Positions 1 to 7,882 are shown, numbered from the stretch's first letter. The stretch: 64,000 nucleotides of DNA from JAGXQV01 sp964527565 (GCA_964527565.1 CAZGOY010000007.1:1-64000); one strand, 5' to 3'. Program-made: numbers and translations. The notes: generated by a model from the letters alone, not told the origin.

Positions 1-2
1 GC

Positions 3-545
3 AAGGACACCGTCAAGGCCAGCGCCGGTATGGATAATGTGCTTTCCCTCGGGGGCGGTATCAATTACAGCGATTTGACATTCAGCAAATCTTCCAACAA
101 TCTCATCCTCACGACCGGTACTAACGAGAGCATCACCTTCCAGAACTGGTATGCCGCCACAGCCAACCGCAGCGTGACTACCCTCCAGATGGTCACCGAA
201 GCCATGGCTGCTTATGATGTTAATTCAGCCGATTCTTTACTCAACAAAAAAGTGCAAGCATTCGACTTCAACGCATTGGTGACTGCCTTCGACGCCGAAA
301 GGGCTGCAAATCCGACATTGCTCAGTTGGAGCCTGATGAATGCTTTGCCCGGCGCACATCTGGCTTCCAGCGAGACGACCGCACTGGGTGGCGACCTTGC
401 CTACCGTTATGGAATGAATAGCGCCCTCACGGGAATTGGGCTGACTGCGGCACAGGATGTCCTGATTGATCCCCAGTTCGGCAACCAGGCGCAATTACTC
501 CGCCCCTGGTCAACCCTGAATAGTGGTGTGATGGAACTCATCTAG
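3..545 (+). CDS. C-terminal end of a large RTX/hemolysin-type calcium-binding protein (5' end outside window)
   Basis: The reading frame is open from the first bases, so this is the tail of a longer protein; the ATG at position 30 is internal. The visible 180 residues begin with a beta-roll style stretch (KDTVKASAGMDNVLSLGGGI) followed by the 'ITFQNWYA' type motif of the hemolysin-type calcium-binding related domain. A conserved-looking alpha-helical tail follows (LLNKKVQAFDFNALVTAFDA, then GIGLTAAQDVL). Such tails are seen at the C-terminus of large type I-secreted RTX adhesins or exoproteins, where the secretion signal lies. No secretion genes are visible here; they may lie upstream of the window. 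The family assignment is fairly secure; the function (adhesin or enzyme) cannot be told from the tail. Confidence 0.7.
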   Translation, partial: KDTVKASAGMDNVLSLGGGINYSDLTFSKSSNNLILTTGTNESITFQNWYAATANRSVTTLQMVTEAMAAYDVNSADSLLNKKVQAFDFNALVTAFDAERAANPTLLSWSLMNALPGAHLASSETTALGGDLAYRYGMNSALTGIGLTAAQDVLIDPQFGNQAQLLRPWSTLNSGVMELI

Positions 546-697
546 TCACCGAAGCGGCTGAAACGGCTATTATCGGATGGCTCAACTTCGGTATCGAACC
601 CTGACCCGCCAACCGCCGCGCATCCCTCAGCAGCAGCAATAGCTGCTGTTCCCGCAGGGGCGCGGCGATAAAGCCGAATCGCCTGTAGGTTCCCTTT

Positions 698-713
698 TGT
701 CGTTTTCGCGACA
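698..713 (+). promoter_or_regulatory. NifA upstream activator sequence 1 (TGT-N10-ACA)
   Basis: TGT at 698-700 and ACA at 711-713 are separated by exactly ten bases, the classical NifA enhancer consensus. The site lies about 97 bases upstream of the sigma-54 -24 element that precedes nifB. Its downstream half (TTCGCGACAT) is repeated in the second site. Confidence 0.85.
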
Positions 714-736
714 TTTCCCTTCCCGCGCGCTTCCAT

Positions 737-752
737 TGTTCCCTTCGCGACA
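737..752 (+). promoter_or_regulatory. NifA upstream activator sequence 2 (TGT-N10-ACA)
   Basis: TGT at 737-739 and ACA at 750-752 again flank exactly ten bases. The centre-to-centre distance to the first site is 39 bases, close to four helical turns, so two NifA oligomers could sit on nearly the same DNA face. It ends about 58 bases before the -24 element. Confidence 0.82.
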
Positions 753-809
753 TCCGCAGGAAACCTGCATTCTAATCGCAACTGTTTGTTATTGATCGGT
801 AGTTTGTGG

Positions 810-825
810 TGGCATGGGCGTTGCT
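810..825 (+). promoter_or_regulatory. Sigma-54 (-24/-12) promoter of the nifB operon
   Basis: TGGCAT at 810-815 and TTGCT at 821-825 match the RpoN consensus TGGCAC-N5-TTGCW, with the invariant GG and GC spaced by ten bases. Transcription would start near 836, leaving a leader of about 25 bases before the nifB start at 861. Together with the two TGT-N10-ACA sites this is a complete NifA/RpoN control region. Confidence 0.85.
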
Positions 826-860
826 AATGACTTGTCAAAGCCAAACAACGGGAGCATGCG

Positions 861-2321
861 ATGTCGCCAAACGTCATTCCGATTTTCGACCAGCGCAAGA
901 GCGCGGGTTGCGCCTCCAGGGGAAGTTGCGGTTCCGGCGCGGCACCGTCCGACATGGCGCCGGAGGTGTGGGAAAAGGTCAAGAACCATCCCTGCTACAG
1001 CGAACAGGCGCACCATCATTTCGCCCGCATGCACATCGCGGTGGCGCCGGCCTGCAATATCCAGTGCAATTATTGCAACCGCAAGTACGACTGCGCCAAC
1101 GAGAGCCGCCCCGGCGTGGTGAGCGAGAAGCTCACCCCGGAACTGGCGGCCAAGAAGGTGCTGGCGGTGGCGGCGGAAATTCCCCAGCTCTCGGTGGTGG
1201 GCATCGCCGGGCCGGGCGACGCGCTGGCCAATCCGGCCAAGACCTTCAAGACCTTCGCGCTGATCCAGGCATCCCTGCCGGACATCAAGCTGTGCCTGTC
1301 CACCAATGGCCTGGCGCTGCCGGATCACGTCCAGACCATCGCCGATTTCAACATCGACCACGTCACCATCACCATCAACATGCTCGACGCGGAAATCGGC
1401 GCGCAGATCTACCCGTGGATCTTCTACAACCACAAGCGCTGGAAAGGCCGCGATGCCGCGCAGATACTCCACGAGCGCCAGATGGAAGGGCTGGAGATGC
1501 TGGCCGCCAAGGGCATCCTGGTGAAGGTCAACTCGGTGATGATCCCCGGCGTCAACGACCATCACCTGCATGAGGTCAACCAGGCGGTGAAAGCGCGCGG
1601 CGCCTTCCTGCACAACATCATGCCGCTGATTTCCGACCCGGCGCACGGCACCCACTATGGCCTCACCGGCCAGCGCGGGCCGACGCCGCAGGAGCTGAAA
1701 GCCTTGCAGGACCAGTGCGAAGGAGGCGCCAACCTGATGCGCCATTGCCGCCAATGCCGCGCCGACGCGGTGGGGCTGCTGGGCGAGGACCGCGGCGCCG
1801 AATTCACTAGCGAGAAGATCGCCGCGCTGGACGTGGCCTACGACCCGCAGCCGCGCCAGGCCTACCTCGAATACGTGGAAAAGGAGCGCCGCGACAGCGC
1901 GCTCGCACGCGATGCCGAACTGGCCGCCCTCGGCGCACAGCCCCCGGCACCCGGCACCGATTTGCTGGTGGCGGTGGCGACCAAGGGCGGCGGGCGCATC
2001 AACCAGCATTTCGGCCACGCCGGCGAATTCCAGATTTACCAGGTGGGCGCGGCCGGCGCCAAGTACGTCGGCCAGCGCCGCGTCGAGCACTATTGCCAGG
2101 GCGGCTACGGCGAGGAGGAAGTGCTGGAAGGGGTGATCGGGATGATCCAGGATTGCGCGGCGGTGTTCGTCGCCAAGGTCGGCCTGTGCCCGAAGAAAGA
2201 CCTGGCCGCCGCCGGCATCGAGCCGGTCGAGGAATACGCCTTCGAATACACGGAACAATCGCTGCTCGCCTGGTTCCGCCGCCGGAACGCCGATAGCGCA
2301 ACGCGGGCGCTTGCCGCCTGA
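861..2321 (+). CDS. nifB: NifB, radical SAM FeMo-cofactor biosynthesis protein
   Basis: NifB makes NifB-co, the 8Fe-9S-C precursor of the nitrogenase M-cluster, from two 4Fe-4S clusters using SAM. The 486-residue protein has the radical SAM signature CNIQCNYC at residues 65-72, the NifB-type 'RMHIAVAPACN' lead-in, and further cysteines (CEGG...RHCRQCRADAVG) expected to bind the substrate clusters. From about residue 368 it carries the C-terminal NifX/NafY-like domain (LLVAVATKGGGRINQHFG), as in the long proteobacterial form. ATG at 861 is chosen because GGGAG lies just upstream (849-853). It is the first gene of the operon, directly behind the NifA/sigma-54 promoter. Confidence 0.97.
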   Translation: MSPNVIPIFDQRKSAGCASRGSCGSGAAPSDMAPEVWEKVKNHPCYSEQAHHHFARMHIAVAPACNIQCNYCNRKYDCANESRPGVVSEKLTPELAAKKVLAVAAEIPQLSVVGIAGPGDALANPAKTFKTFALIQASLPDIKLCLSTNGLALPDHVQTIADFNIDHVTITINMLDAEIGAQIYPWIFYNHKRWKGRDAAQILHERQMEGLEMLAAKGILVKVNSVMIPGVNDHHLHEVNQAVKARGAFLHNIMPLISDPAHGTHYGLTGQRGPTPQELKALQDQCEGGANLMRHCRQCRADAVGLLGEDRGAEFTSEKIAALDVAYDPQPRQAYLEYVEKERRDSALARDAELAALGAQPPAPGTDLLVAVATKGGGRINQHFGHAGEFQIYQVGAAGAKYVGQRRVEHYCQGGYGEEEVLEGVIGMIQDCAAVFVAKVGLCPKKDLAAAGIEPVEEYAFEYTEQSLLAWFRRRNADSATRALAA

Positions 2322-2331
2322 ACGATATTGT

Positions 2332-2389
2332 GTAGGAGCGACCTCCTGGTCGCGATTTTAGCGATTCGCGACCGGGAGGTCGCTCCTAC
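2332..2389. repeat. REP-like palindromic element between nifB and fdxN
   Basis: A 23-base arm starting GTAGGAGCGACCTCC (2332-2354) pairs with 2367-2389 with one mismatch, around a 12-base loop. The GTAGGAGCG outer end is shared with the elements near 11566, 16973 and 23734. The hairpin lies inside the nif operon and could stabilise or attenuate the transcript between nifB and the ferredoxin gene. Confidence 0.8.
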
Positions 2390-2423
2390 GGTTTCATTGG
2401 TAATCAACTGAAAGGAGAACATC

Positions 2424-2645
2424 ATGGCTTACAAAATCATCGTCGATGAATGCACCAACTGCGCGGCTTGCGAAACCGAATGCCCCAACGATGCCATCAA
2501 TGAAAAGAAAAGCCAGTTCCGCATCGATGCCGCCAATTGCAGCGAATGCATCGGCTATTTCGACGAGCCGCAATGCATCGCGGCCTGCCCGATTCCCGAC
2601 TGCATCGTGGTCGACGAAAGCGTGCCGCGCTACGTCGCCGCCTGA
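2424..2645 (+). CDS. fdxN: 2[4Fe-4S] ferredoxin of the nifB operon (FdxN type)
   Basis: This 73-residue ferredoxin carries two cysteine clusters: CTNCAACETECP near the N-terminus and CSECIGYFDEPQCIAACP with an extended spacing typical of the FdxN/VnfN ferredoxins located next to nifB. These ferredoxins are thought to supply electrons to, or assist, NifB during NifB-co synthesis. AAAGGAG at about 2411-2417 is a good ribosome binding site for the ATG at 2424. It lies 102 bases downstream of nifB, with the palindromic element in between, and 10 bases upstream of the iron-sulfur carrier gene. Confidence 0.93.
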   Translation: MAYKIIVDECTNCAACETECPNDAINEKKSQFRIDAANCSECIGYFDEPQCIAACPIPDCIVVDESVPRYVAA

Positions 2646-2655
2646 GGAGAAGATC

Positions 2656-3075
2656 ATGTGCATGACAGTGATGCCCAAGGCAGAGGCCTTTATGCGCCGC
2701 ATGATCCGCATGGGCGGCGGGACAGGCGGTTTCCGGCTGGCGGTGAGTCCGGGCGGCTGTAGCGGTTTGAGCGCGGAATTCAGCATCGAGGCGGCGCCGC
2801 AAGCGGGCGAGCGCATCGTGCAACTGGAAAGTGTCAGGATGTTCGTGCCGGAAACCAGCATGGCGCTGCTTGAGGGCTACCAGGTCGATTTCGCGGATTC
2901 GCCGCTGGAAACCGGATTCAAGTTCACCAACCCCAAGGGCGGCGCGTGCGCGTGCGGTTCCTCGCAAGCGGCGGCAGGCGGCGCGCCGGGTGTGGCGACG
3001 GTCAGCCCGTCCGCCATCGGGCGGCCCGGAGCGCGGTGCAGCGGCGAGCCGGTGCCCCGCACTACGCGAGGCTGA
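2656..3075 (+). CDS. A-type iron-sulfur cluster carrier (HesB/IscA-like, nif-associated)
   Basis: The 139-residue protein has the A-type carrier cysteine triad: Cys35 in SPGGCSGLS and the Cys98/Cys100 pair in GGACACGSS. Such carriers receive Fe-S clusters from NifU/NifS and hand them to apo-proteins; IscA-nif (HesB) genes often sit beside nifB. Start ATG 2656 follows GAGGAG at 2644-2649; a longer frame beginning further upstream overlaps fdxN and is not credible. After the CxC motif there is an unusual extra tail of about 38 residues, rich in Gly, Ala and Pro, which normal IscA proteins (about 107 residues) lack. Confidence 0.88.
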   Translation: MCMTVMPKAEAFMRRMIRMGGGTGGFRLAVSPGGCSGLSAEFSIEAAPQAGERIVQLESVRMFVPETSMALLEGYQVDFADSPLETGFKFTNPKGGACACGSSQAAAGGAPGVATVSPSAIGRPGARCSGEPVPRTTRG

Positions 3076-3096
3076 AACAACGGAGGAGCACAAACC

Positions 3097-3366
3097 ATGA
3101 AAATCAGCCGTGACAGCGATACGATTGAAATCGACGGGCCGCCGCGGTTCGATTACGGGCAAAAAGTGCGTTCGCGCATGGTGATCCGCAATGACGGCAC
3201 CTTCCCCGGCAAGGAAATCGGCGATGTGCTGGTGAACAAGGGCGATATCGGCTACGTCGCCAGCATCGGCACCTTCCTGCAGCAGTTCTACATCTACGGC
3301 GTGGATTTTTACGAGCGCGGCCAGGTGGTCGGCATGAAGTCCCGCGAACTGGAACTGGAGCGATGA
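3097..3366 (+). CDS. nifZ: NifZ, nitrogenase MoFe-protein maturation factor
   Basis: NifZ assists formation of the second P-cluster of the MoFe protein. The 89-residue sequence has the family core 'FDYGQKVRSRMVIRNDGTFP', 'GDIGYVASIGTFLQQFYIY' and a 'VDFYERGQVVGMKSREL' ending. It is short, like many NifZ proteins. GGAGG at 3081-3085 precedes the ATG. It sits 21 bases after the carrier gene and 12 bases before the CheW-containing gene, so all are probably co-transcribed. Confidence 0.93.
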   Translation: MKISRDSDTIEIDGPPRFDYGQKVRSRMVIRNDGTFPGKEIGDVLVNKGDIGYVASIGTFLQQFYIYGVDFYERGQVVGMKSRELELER

Positions 3367-3378
3367 GGGAGAGGGGCG

Positions 3379-6084
3379 ATGGCACTGTACAAGGGAATTG
3401 AACTGGACGACGCCCTGCGCGGCGTGATCCGCCATATGAGCGGCGCGGAGGAATACCGCGAAACGCTGCAAGGCTTGCAGGGGGTGTGGGACAACCTGAC
3501 CCTGCTCGGGCAGCTTTCCGGCACCGGCACCGACATGAGCGCCACGCGCCAGGCTTTCAACCGGCTGACGGCGGGGTTGCTCAACAACCTGGGCAACGAG
3601 TCCCTGAAAAAGACCGTGCAGGAAATGAAGTCCAAGGCCCAGGTGGCGGTGGACATCATGATCCGCAATCTTTTCGAGCGCACCGCCGACATCGGCTTCC
3701 TCGCCACCGACGACGACATCCGCGAATACGCCGAGAAGGCGCCGGAATACAGGAAGAAGCTCAAGCAATCGTTCGGCAGCGAAAAAAGCCAGCACCAGGA
3801 AGAATTCGACACCCTGAACGCCCGCCTGCACGAGCGTTTTCGTGAATACGTGCGCAAGTATTCGGTCTACGACAACATCATCCTGCTCGACTGCGAGGGC
3901 AAGGTGCTGATCCAGCTCGACGAGGACAACCCGGTGACGGCGTCGGACGACACCCTGATCTGGGAATCCCTCAAGACTGGGCACGCTTATCTGGAAACTT
4001 TTCGTCACAGCGACCTGGAGCCGGGGAAGGCGGCCAGCCTGATCTATTCCTTCCGCGTCACCGCGGGGGATGGCAGCGCATTGGGCGTGCTGTGCCTGTG
4101 CTTCCGTTTCGCCGACGAGACCGCGGGCATCTTCGCCAACCTGCGCGGCCCCGGCGACTGGAGCGTCATCACCCTGCTCGACGAGGCGGGCCGCGTCATC
4201 GCCAGCAGCGACGAATGGCACATCCCCGTGGGCGCCACAATGGAACGGGTGCTCGATACGGACTGCCGGGTGGTGCGCTTCGCCGGACGCGAGTACCTCG
4301 CCGCCACCCGCCCCACCCAGGGCTACCAGGGCTACAGCGGGCTGGGCTGGTTCGGCCACGTGATGCTGCCGCTGGAACATGCCTTCGACGGCGGCGCCAC
4401 CGACCTGCTGAAGCTCGCCAGCGCCGAGGTGCTGGCCGACGTGATGAGCAATCCCGCGCTGTTCACGGAAGATTTGCGCAACATTCCCTTGCAGGCGGAG
4501 CGCATCCAGCGCGAACTGAACCGCTCGGTGTGGAACGGCAACGTGCGCCAGAGCGGCGGCAAGAAGGCGCTCAACCCGGCCTTTTCCAAGATATTGCTGT
4601 GGGAGATCAGCAACACCGGGCTGAAGACCAAGGACGTGTTCGAGCGTTCCATCGGCAACCTGCACCAGACGGTGGTCTCGTCCATTCTTCAGGACAGCCG
4701 CTTCCTCGCCTCGCTGGCCATCGACATCATGGATCGCAATCTCTACGAGCGCGCCAACGATTGCCGCTGGTGGGCGCTGCGCTCCCACTTCCGCCAGTTG
4801 CTGGGCCAGGGCGAACTGTCCGCTGAGGATTTGCGCGCCACCCAGTCGGTGCTGGCGCACATCAACGGGCTTTACACGGTCTACGACAATTTGGTGCTGT
4901 TCGACCGCCAGGGCCGCATTCTCGCCGTATCCAACCCGGACTGCCAGGAGATGCGCGGCCAGACGCTGAACGACGAATGGGTGCGCGCCGTGCTCGGCCT
5001 GAAAAACTCGCAAAGCTATGCGGTGTCGGCCTTCGCCCCGGCGTCCTTGTACCGCAACCGCCACACCTACATTTACGGCGCGGCGATTTTCGACGCGCGC
5101 GAAACCGGCAAAGTGGCGGGCGGCATCGGCATCGTCTTCGATGCCGCGCCGCAGTTCGAGGCCATGCTCAAGGACGCCCTGCCGCGCAACGAAAAAGGCG
5201 AAATCGTGCCCGGCAGCTTCGGCGTCTTCGCCGACCGCGAACGCAACGTCATCGCCGCCACCCGTCCCGGCATCCGTCCCGGCGAGCGCCTGGCGCTGGA
5301 CGAGAAATTCTTCGTGCCCGGCAACGGTTCCGGGCTTTCCGGCATCCTCGAATACGAAGGCCACTATTACGCCGTCGGCTCGCGCTTTTCCAGCGGCTAC
5401 CGGGAATACAAGGGGGCGCAGGACAGCTACCGCAACGATGTGGCGGCGCTGATTTTCGTGCCGCTGTGCCCGGCCAGCGCCGAACACGCCGTCGCGCGCG
5501 CCAGCGAACGCCCGCGCATGCAGTTGCAGATGAACCGCTCGACGGAATTCGGCGACACGGTGGAAATCGCCACTTTCTACGTCGGCGAAAACTGGTTCGG
5601 CCTGTATTCGGAAAACGTCATTGAGGCCATCGACATGACCGGCCTGACGCACGTGCCGGGTTCCGCCTCCTACCTGGTGGGTTACGTCCTCCACGAAAGC
5701 CTGCCGATTCCGGTGGTCGATCTGCGCCGCCTGCTGCCCAAGTCATCCGAGGCGGGAAAAGCGGCCAACCAGCAGATCGTGCTGGTGCGGCACAAGGAAA
5801 GCAGCCGCTTCGGCATCCTCGCCGACAGCCTCGGCGAAATCCCGGAAGTGGCGCATCACCGCGTGGAAATGCTGTCCACCATGTTTTCCGGGGAAGGCGT
5901 GATCGCCGACAGCCTGGTCAAACCCGACAATTCCCTGCCGCCCGGCGAACTGTTGCTGATCCTCAATCCCGACAAGATTTGCCAGCGCATTGCCGTCCTG
6001 AAAGGGCAGGAAACCCAGGTGGCGCCGACACTGGGACTGCCGTCCCGCGCCAACGTAATGGAAATGCGCAGCAATAACCCCTGA
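3379..6084 (+). CDS. Soluble tandem-sensor protein with C-terminal CheW domain, in the nif operon
   Basis: This 901-residue protein lies between nifZ and nifT. Its C-terminus (about residues 724-875) is CheW-like: 'VEIATFYVGENWFGLYSENV', then 'PIPVVDLRRLLP' and a 'FGILADSLGEI' segment. The rest contains an internal duplication. The first half (about 85-330) has 'VDIMIRNLFERTADIGFLA' and 'VYDNIILLDCEGKVL'. The second (about 443-690) has 'IDIMDRNLYERANDCRWWA' and 'VYDNLVLFDRQGRIL'. Both resemble dCache-type ligand-binding folds, but I see no hydrophobic membrane segment, so the protein is probably cytoplasmic. It lacks the long methyl-accepting coiled coil and any kinase or GGDEF domain. CheW coupling implies a link to a CheA/chemoreceptor complex; co-transcription with nif genes suggests that nitrogen-fixing state modulates motility, or the reverse. 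This role is inferred. Confidence 0.75.
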   Translation: MALYKGIELDDALRGVIRHMSGAEEYRETLQGLQGVWDNLTLLGQLSGTGTDMSATRQAFNRLTAGLLNNLGNESLKKTVQEMKSKAQVAVDIMIRNLFERTADIGFLATDDDIREYAEKAPEYRKKLKQSFGSEKSQHQEEFDTLNARLHERFREYVRKYSVYDNIILLDCEGKVLIQLDEDNPVTASDDTLIWESLKTGHAYLETFRHSDLEPGKAASLIYSFRVTAGDGSALGVLCLCFRFADETAGIFANLRGPGDWSVITLLDEAGRVIASSDEWHIPVGATMERVLDTDCRVVRFAGREYLAATRPTQGYQGYSGLGWFGHVMLPLEHAFDGGATDLLKLASAEVLADVMSNPALFTEDLRNIPLQAERIQRELNRSVWNGNVRQSGGKKALNPAFSKILLWEISNTGLKTKDVFERSIGNLHQTVVSSILQDSRFLASLAIDIMDRNLYERANDCRWWALRSHFRQLLGQGELSAEDLRATQSVLAHINGLYTVYDNLVLFDRQGRILAVSNPDCQEMRGQTLNDEWVRAVLGLKNSQSYAVSAFAPASLYRNRHTYIYGAAIFDARETGKVAGGIGIVFDAAPQFEAMLKDALPRNEKGEIVPGSFGVFADRERNVIAATRPGIRPGERLALDEKFFVPGNGSGLSGILEYEGHYYAVGSRFSSGYREYKGAQDSYRNDVAALIFVPLCPASAEHAVARASERPRMQLQMNRSTEFGDTVEIATFYVGENWFGLYSENVIEAIDMTGLTHVPGSASYLVGYVLHESLPIPVVDLRRLLPKSSEAGKAANQQIVLVRHKESSRFGILADSLGEIPEVAHHRVEMLSTMFSGEGVIADSLVKPDNSLPPGELLLILNPDKICQRIAVLKGQETQVAPTLGLPSRANVMEMRSNNP

Positions 6085-6145
6085 GCAGAGAGCCGATTAT
6101 TCCGCTTCCCGCTCGCAATGTCCGACTGAACCAGGAGCACACATC

Positions 6146-6361
6146 ATGAAAGTCATGCTACGCAAGGATGCCGCAGGCGTGTATAGCGTCTACATCGCCA
6201 AGAAGGATCTGGAGGAAGCGGTGGTCGAAATGGAAAAGCCGGGCGTGTGGGGCGGCACGGTGACGCTGGGCAACGGCTGGAAATTTGCCATGCCGGACAT
6301 GCCCGCCGACACGCGCCTGCCGCTCACCGTGGAAGCGCGCAAACTGAGCGGTGAAGAGTGA
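6146..6361 (+). CDS. nifT: NifT/FixU family protein
   Basis: The 71-residue protein has the NifT signature: 'MKVMLRKDAAGVYSVYIAKK' at the N-terminus, then 'DLEEAVVE' and 'GGTVTLGNGWKFAMPD'. NifT is a small conserved protein of nif operons; mutants fix nitrogen nearly normally and its role is unknown. AGGAG at 6132-6136 precedes the start. Its stop codon overlaps the start of the SIR2-like gene by one base (TGATG), which points to translational coupling. Confidence 0.93.
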   Translation: MKVMLRKDAAGVYSVYIAKKDLEEAVVEMEKPGVWGGTVTLGNGWKFAMPDMPADTRLPLTVEARKLSGEE

Positions 6362-7179
6362 TGGGCTCTCCCTTGCACGAAATCCGCACCGCTTTGGAAG
6401 CGGGCAGGGTGATCCCTTACCTTGGCGCGGAACTGCTTGCCGCCCCCGAAAATGCGATTCCGCTCACGCCCACCGAACTGGCGGCGCGCCTCTCCGCCAA
6501 ATCGACGGTGCCCTTCAAGGTGCGCGCCAACATGACGGCGGCGGCGCAATACATCGAGAACTTCAAGCACCGCAAGACGCTGGTGGCGCTGATGAAGGAC
6601 ATCTTCTCGCCCGAGGCCGTGCCTTCGGCGGCGCACCGCTTTTTCGCCGCCCAGCCCAAGCTGCCGCTGCTGGTCGATACCTGGTTCGATGCCGCCGCGC
6701 AAACGGCTTTCGCCGCGCGCACCGGCTGGGGGCAGGTGCAGGGCGTAAGCCGCGCCGAGCACCGCGACATCTGGGTCAAGTATTACCGCGCCGACGGCAC
6801 CGAGTGCGGCGCGGAGCAAGCGGCAAGCTGGAACACGCTGATCTACAAGCCGCTCGGCTCAATCAGCCCGGCGGCCAATTTCATCGTCTCCGATTCCGAT
6901 TACGTCGAAGTCCTCACCGAGATCGACATCCAGTCGCCGATCCCGCCACGCGTGCAGGAGCTGCGTGGCGGCAGGCATTTCCTGTTTCTCGGCTGCCGCT
7001 TTCGCAACCAGTTGGAGCGTGCCTACGCGCGCCAGGTGATGAAGCGCTCCAGCGAAGGGCCGCACTGGGCGGTTTTGCCGGGCGAATTGAGCAAGAATGA
7101 AGTGAAGTTCCTGGCGGAACAGAACATTGTCCGTCTCGACCTCACGCCCGGCGCTTTCCTGGAAGCGCTGGCCGCATGA
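6361..7179 (+). CDS. SIR2-like family protein translationally coupled to nifT
   Basis: The 272-residue protein begins 'EIRTALEAGRVIPYLGAELL', resembling the NAD-binding 'vPyLGAGvS' entry of SIR2-like (SIR2_2) proteins. Later segments are 'WNTLIYKPLGSISPAANFIV', 'SDSDYVEVLTEI' and 'FLFLGCRFRNQLERAY', which match the family's usual histidine-loop and C-terminal Rossmann regions. Members bind or cleave NAD(+); some are defence effectors, but this one shares an operon with nif genes, and such SIR2-like genes are known in nif clusters of related bacteria. The ATG at 6361 overlaps the nifT stop; an in-frame GTG at 6358 is possible. The usual GAG(V/I)S motif reads GAELL, so catalytic activity is uncertain. 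A link to NAD level, redox or nitrogenase control is speculation. Confidence 0.72.
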   Translation: MGSPLHEIRTALEAGRVIPYLGAELLAAPENAIPLTPTELAARLSAKSTVPFKVRANMTAAAQYIENFKHRKTLVALMKDIFSPEAVPSAAHRFFAAQPKLPLLVDTWFDAAAQTAFAARTGWGQVQGVSRAEHRDIWVKYYRADGTECGAEQAASWNTLIYKPLGSISPAANFIVSDSDYVEVLTEIDIQSPIPPRVQELRGGRHFLFLGCRFRNQLERAYARQVMKRSSEGPHWAVLPGELSKNEVKFLAEQNIVRLDLTPGAFLEALAA

Positions 7180-7187
7180 TCCTATAG

Positions 7188-7670
7188 ATGATGGAATTTC
7201 AGCCGGAAATCGGCGCCGCCACACCGATGGATATTCCAGCGCTGGTCGCGTTGCTCGGCGAGCTGTTCAGCATCGAACGCGAATTCACCCCGGATGCCGC
7301 CAAACAGGAACGCGGCCTGCGCTTGATCCTGGACAACCCCGCCCTCGGGCGGATTTTCGTGGCGCGGATGGACGGGCAGGCGGTGGGCATGGCCAGCCTG
7401 CTGTTCACGGTCAGCACCGCCGAAGGCGGGCTGGCCGCCATGCTGGAGGACGTCATCGTCGCCGCGCCCTACCGCCGCCTCCGGGTGGGCCGCCGCCTGC
7501 TGCGCCATGTAAGTGACTGGGCGCGGGCGCAGGGCGTGTTGCGCCTGACCCTGCTGGTCGACAAAAACAATAGCCCAGCGTTGCGTTTCTACGAATCCGA
7601 GGGTTTCACCGGTGCGGAAACGATGGGGGTTTACCGCCATCGCCTCCCTCCACATGGCACAGGCAGCTAA
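7188..7670 (+). CDS. GNAT family N-acetyltransferase
   Basis: This 160-residue protein has the GNAT fold pattern: 'IGAATPMDIPALVALL' at the N-terminus, a beta-4/acetyl-CoA loop 'LEDVIVAAPYRRLRVGRRLL' near residues 86-105, and the C-terminal 'NSPALRFYESEGF' motif. It would transfer an acetyl group from acetyl-CoA to an amine; the substrate is unknown. The start (ATG 7188, or 7191) is only 8 bases after the SIR2-like gene, so it is probably the last gene of the nif operon. GNAT genes at the ends of nif clusters occur in other diazotrophs. Confidence 0.85.
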   Translation: MMEFQPEIGAATPMDIPALVALLGELFSIEREFTPDAAKQERGLRLILDNPALGRIFVARMDGQAVGMASLLFTVSTAEGGLAAMLEDVIVAAPYRRLRVGRRLLRHVSDWARAQGVLRLTLLVDKNNSPALRFYESEGFTGAETMGVYRHRLPPHGTGS

Positions 7671-7858
7671 TTTCCCGCGCTACGAGCGTCGGCGTGAGTC
7701 GCCTTTTCTTTTCCGTATCAAATTTTCGCCGAATATCTGGTGAAAAATGTCAAGATTCCGGCAAGCGGCAAGCTGAATGATGAGTCCTGGCTGCTCAAGC
7801 CGGCAGACTGTCGGCCATGGCCGCGAGGTGTTGACTTTCCACATGCCGAACGGAAAAA

Positions 7859-7882
7859 CTCGTGGGCAAGCCCACTCCCACA
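7859..7882. repeat. Single arm of the GTGGGAG-type REP-like element
   Basis: The segment around CTCGTGGGCAAGCCCACTCC resembles the right arm of the elements at 11566 and 16973 (CTCGCGGGCAAGCCCGCTCC). No left partner is seen, so it looks like a solitary half-element or a decayed copy in the spacer between the nif operon and hldD. Confidence 0.55.

Noticed and set aside
2497..5694. A 1065-codon open frame on the minus strand opposite the nif genes
   Set aside because: It is antisense to fdxN, the carrier gene, nifZ and the CheW protein, all with clear family matches; its His/Gln/Arg-rich composition is typical of GC-rich shadow frames.
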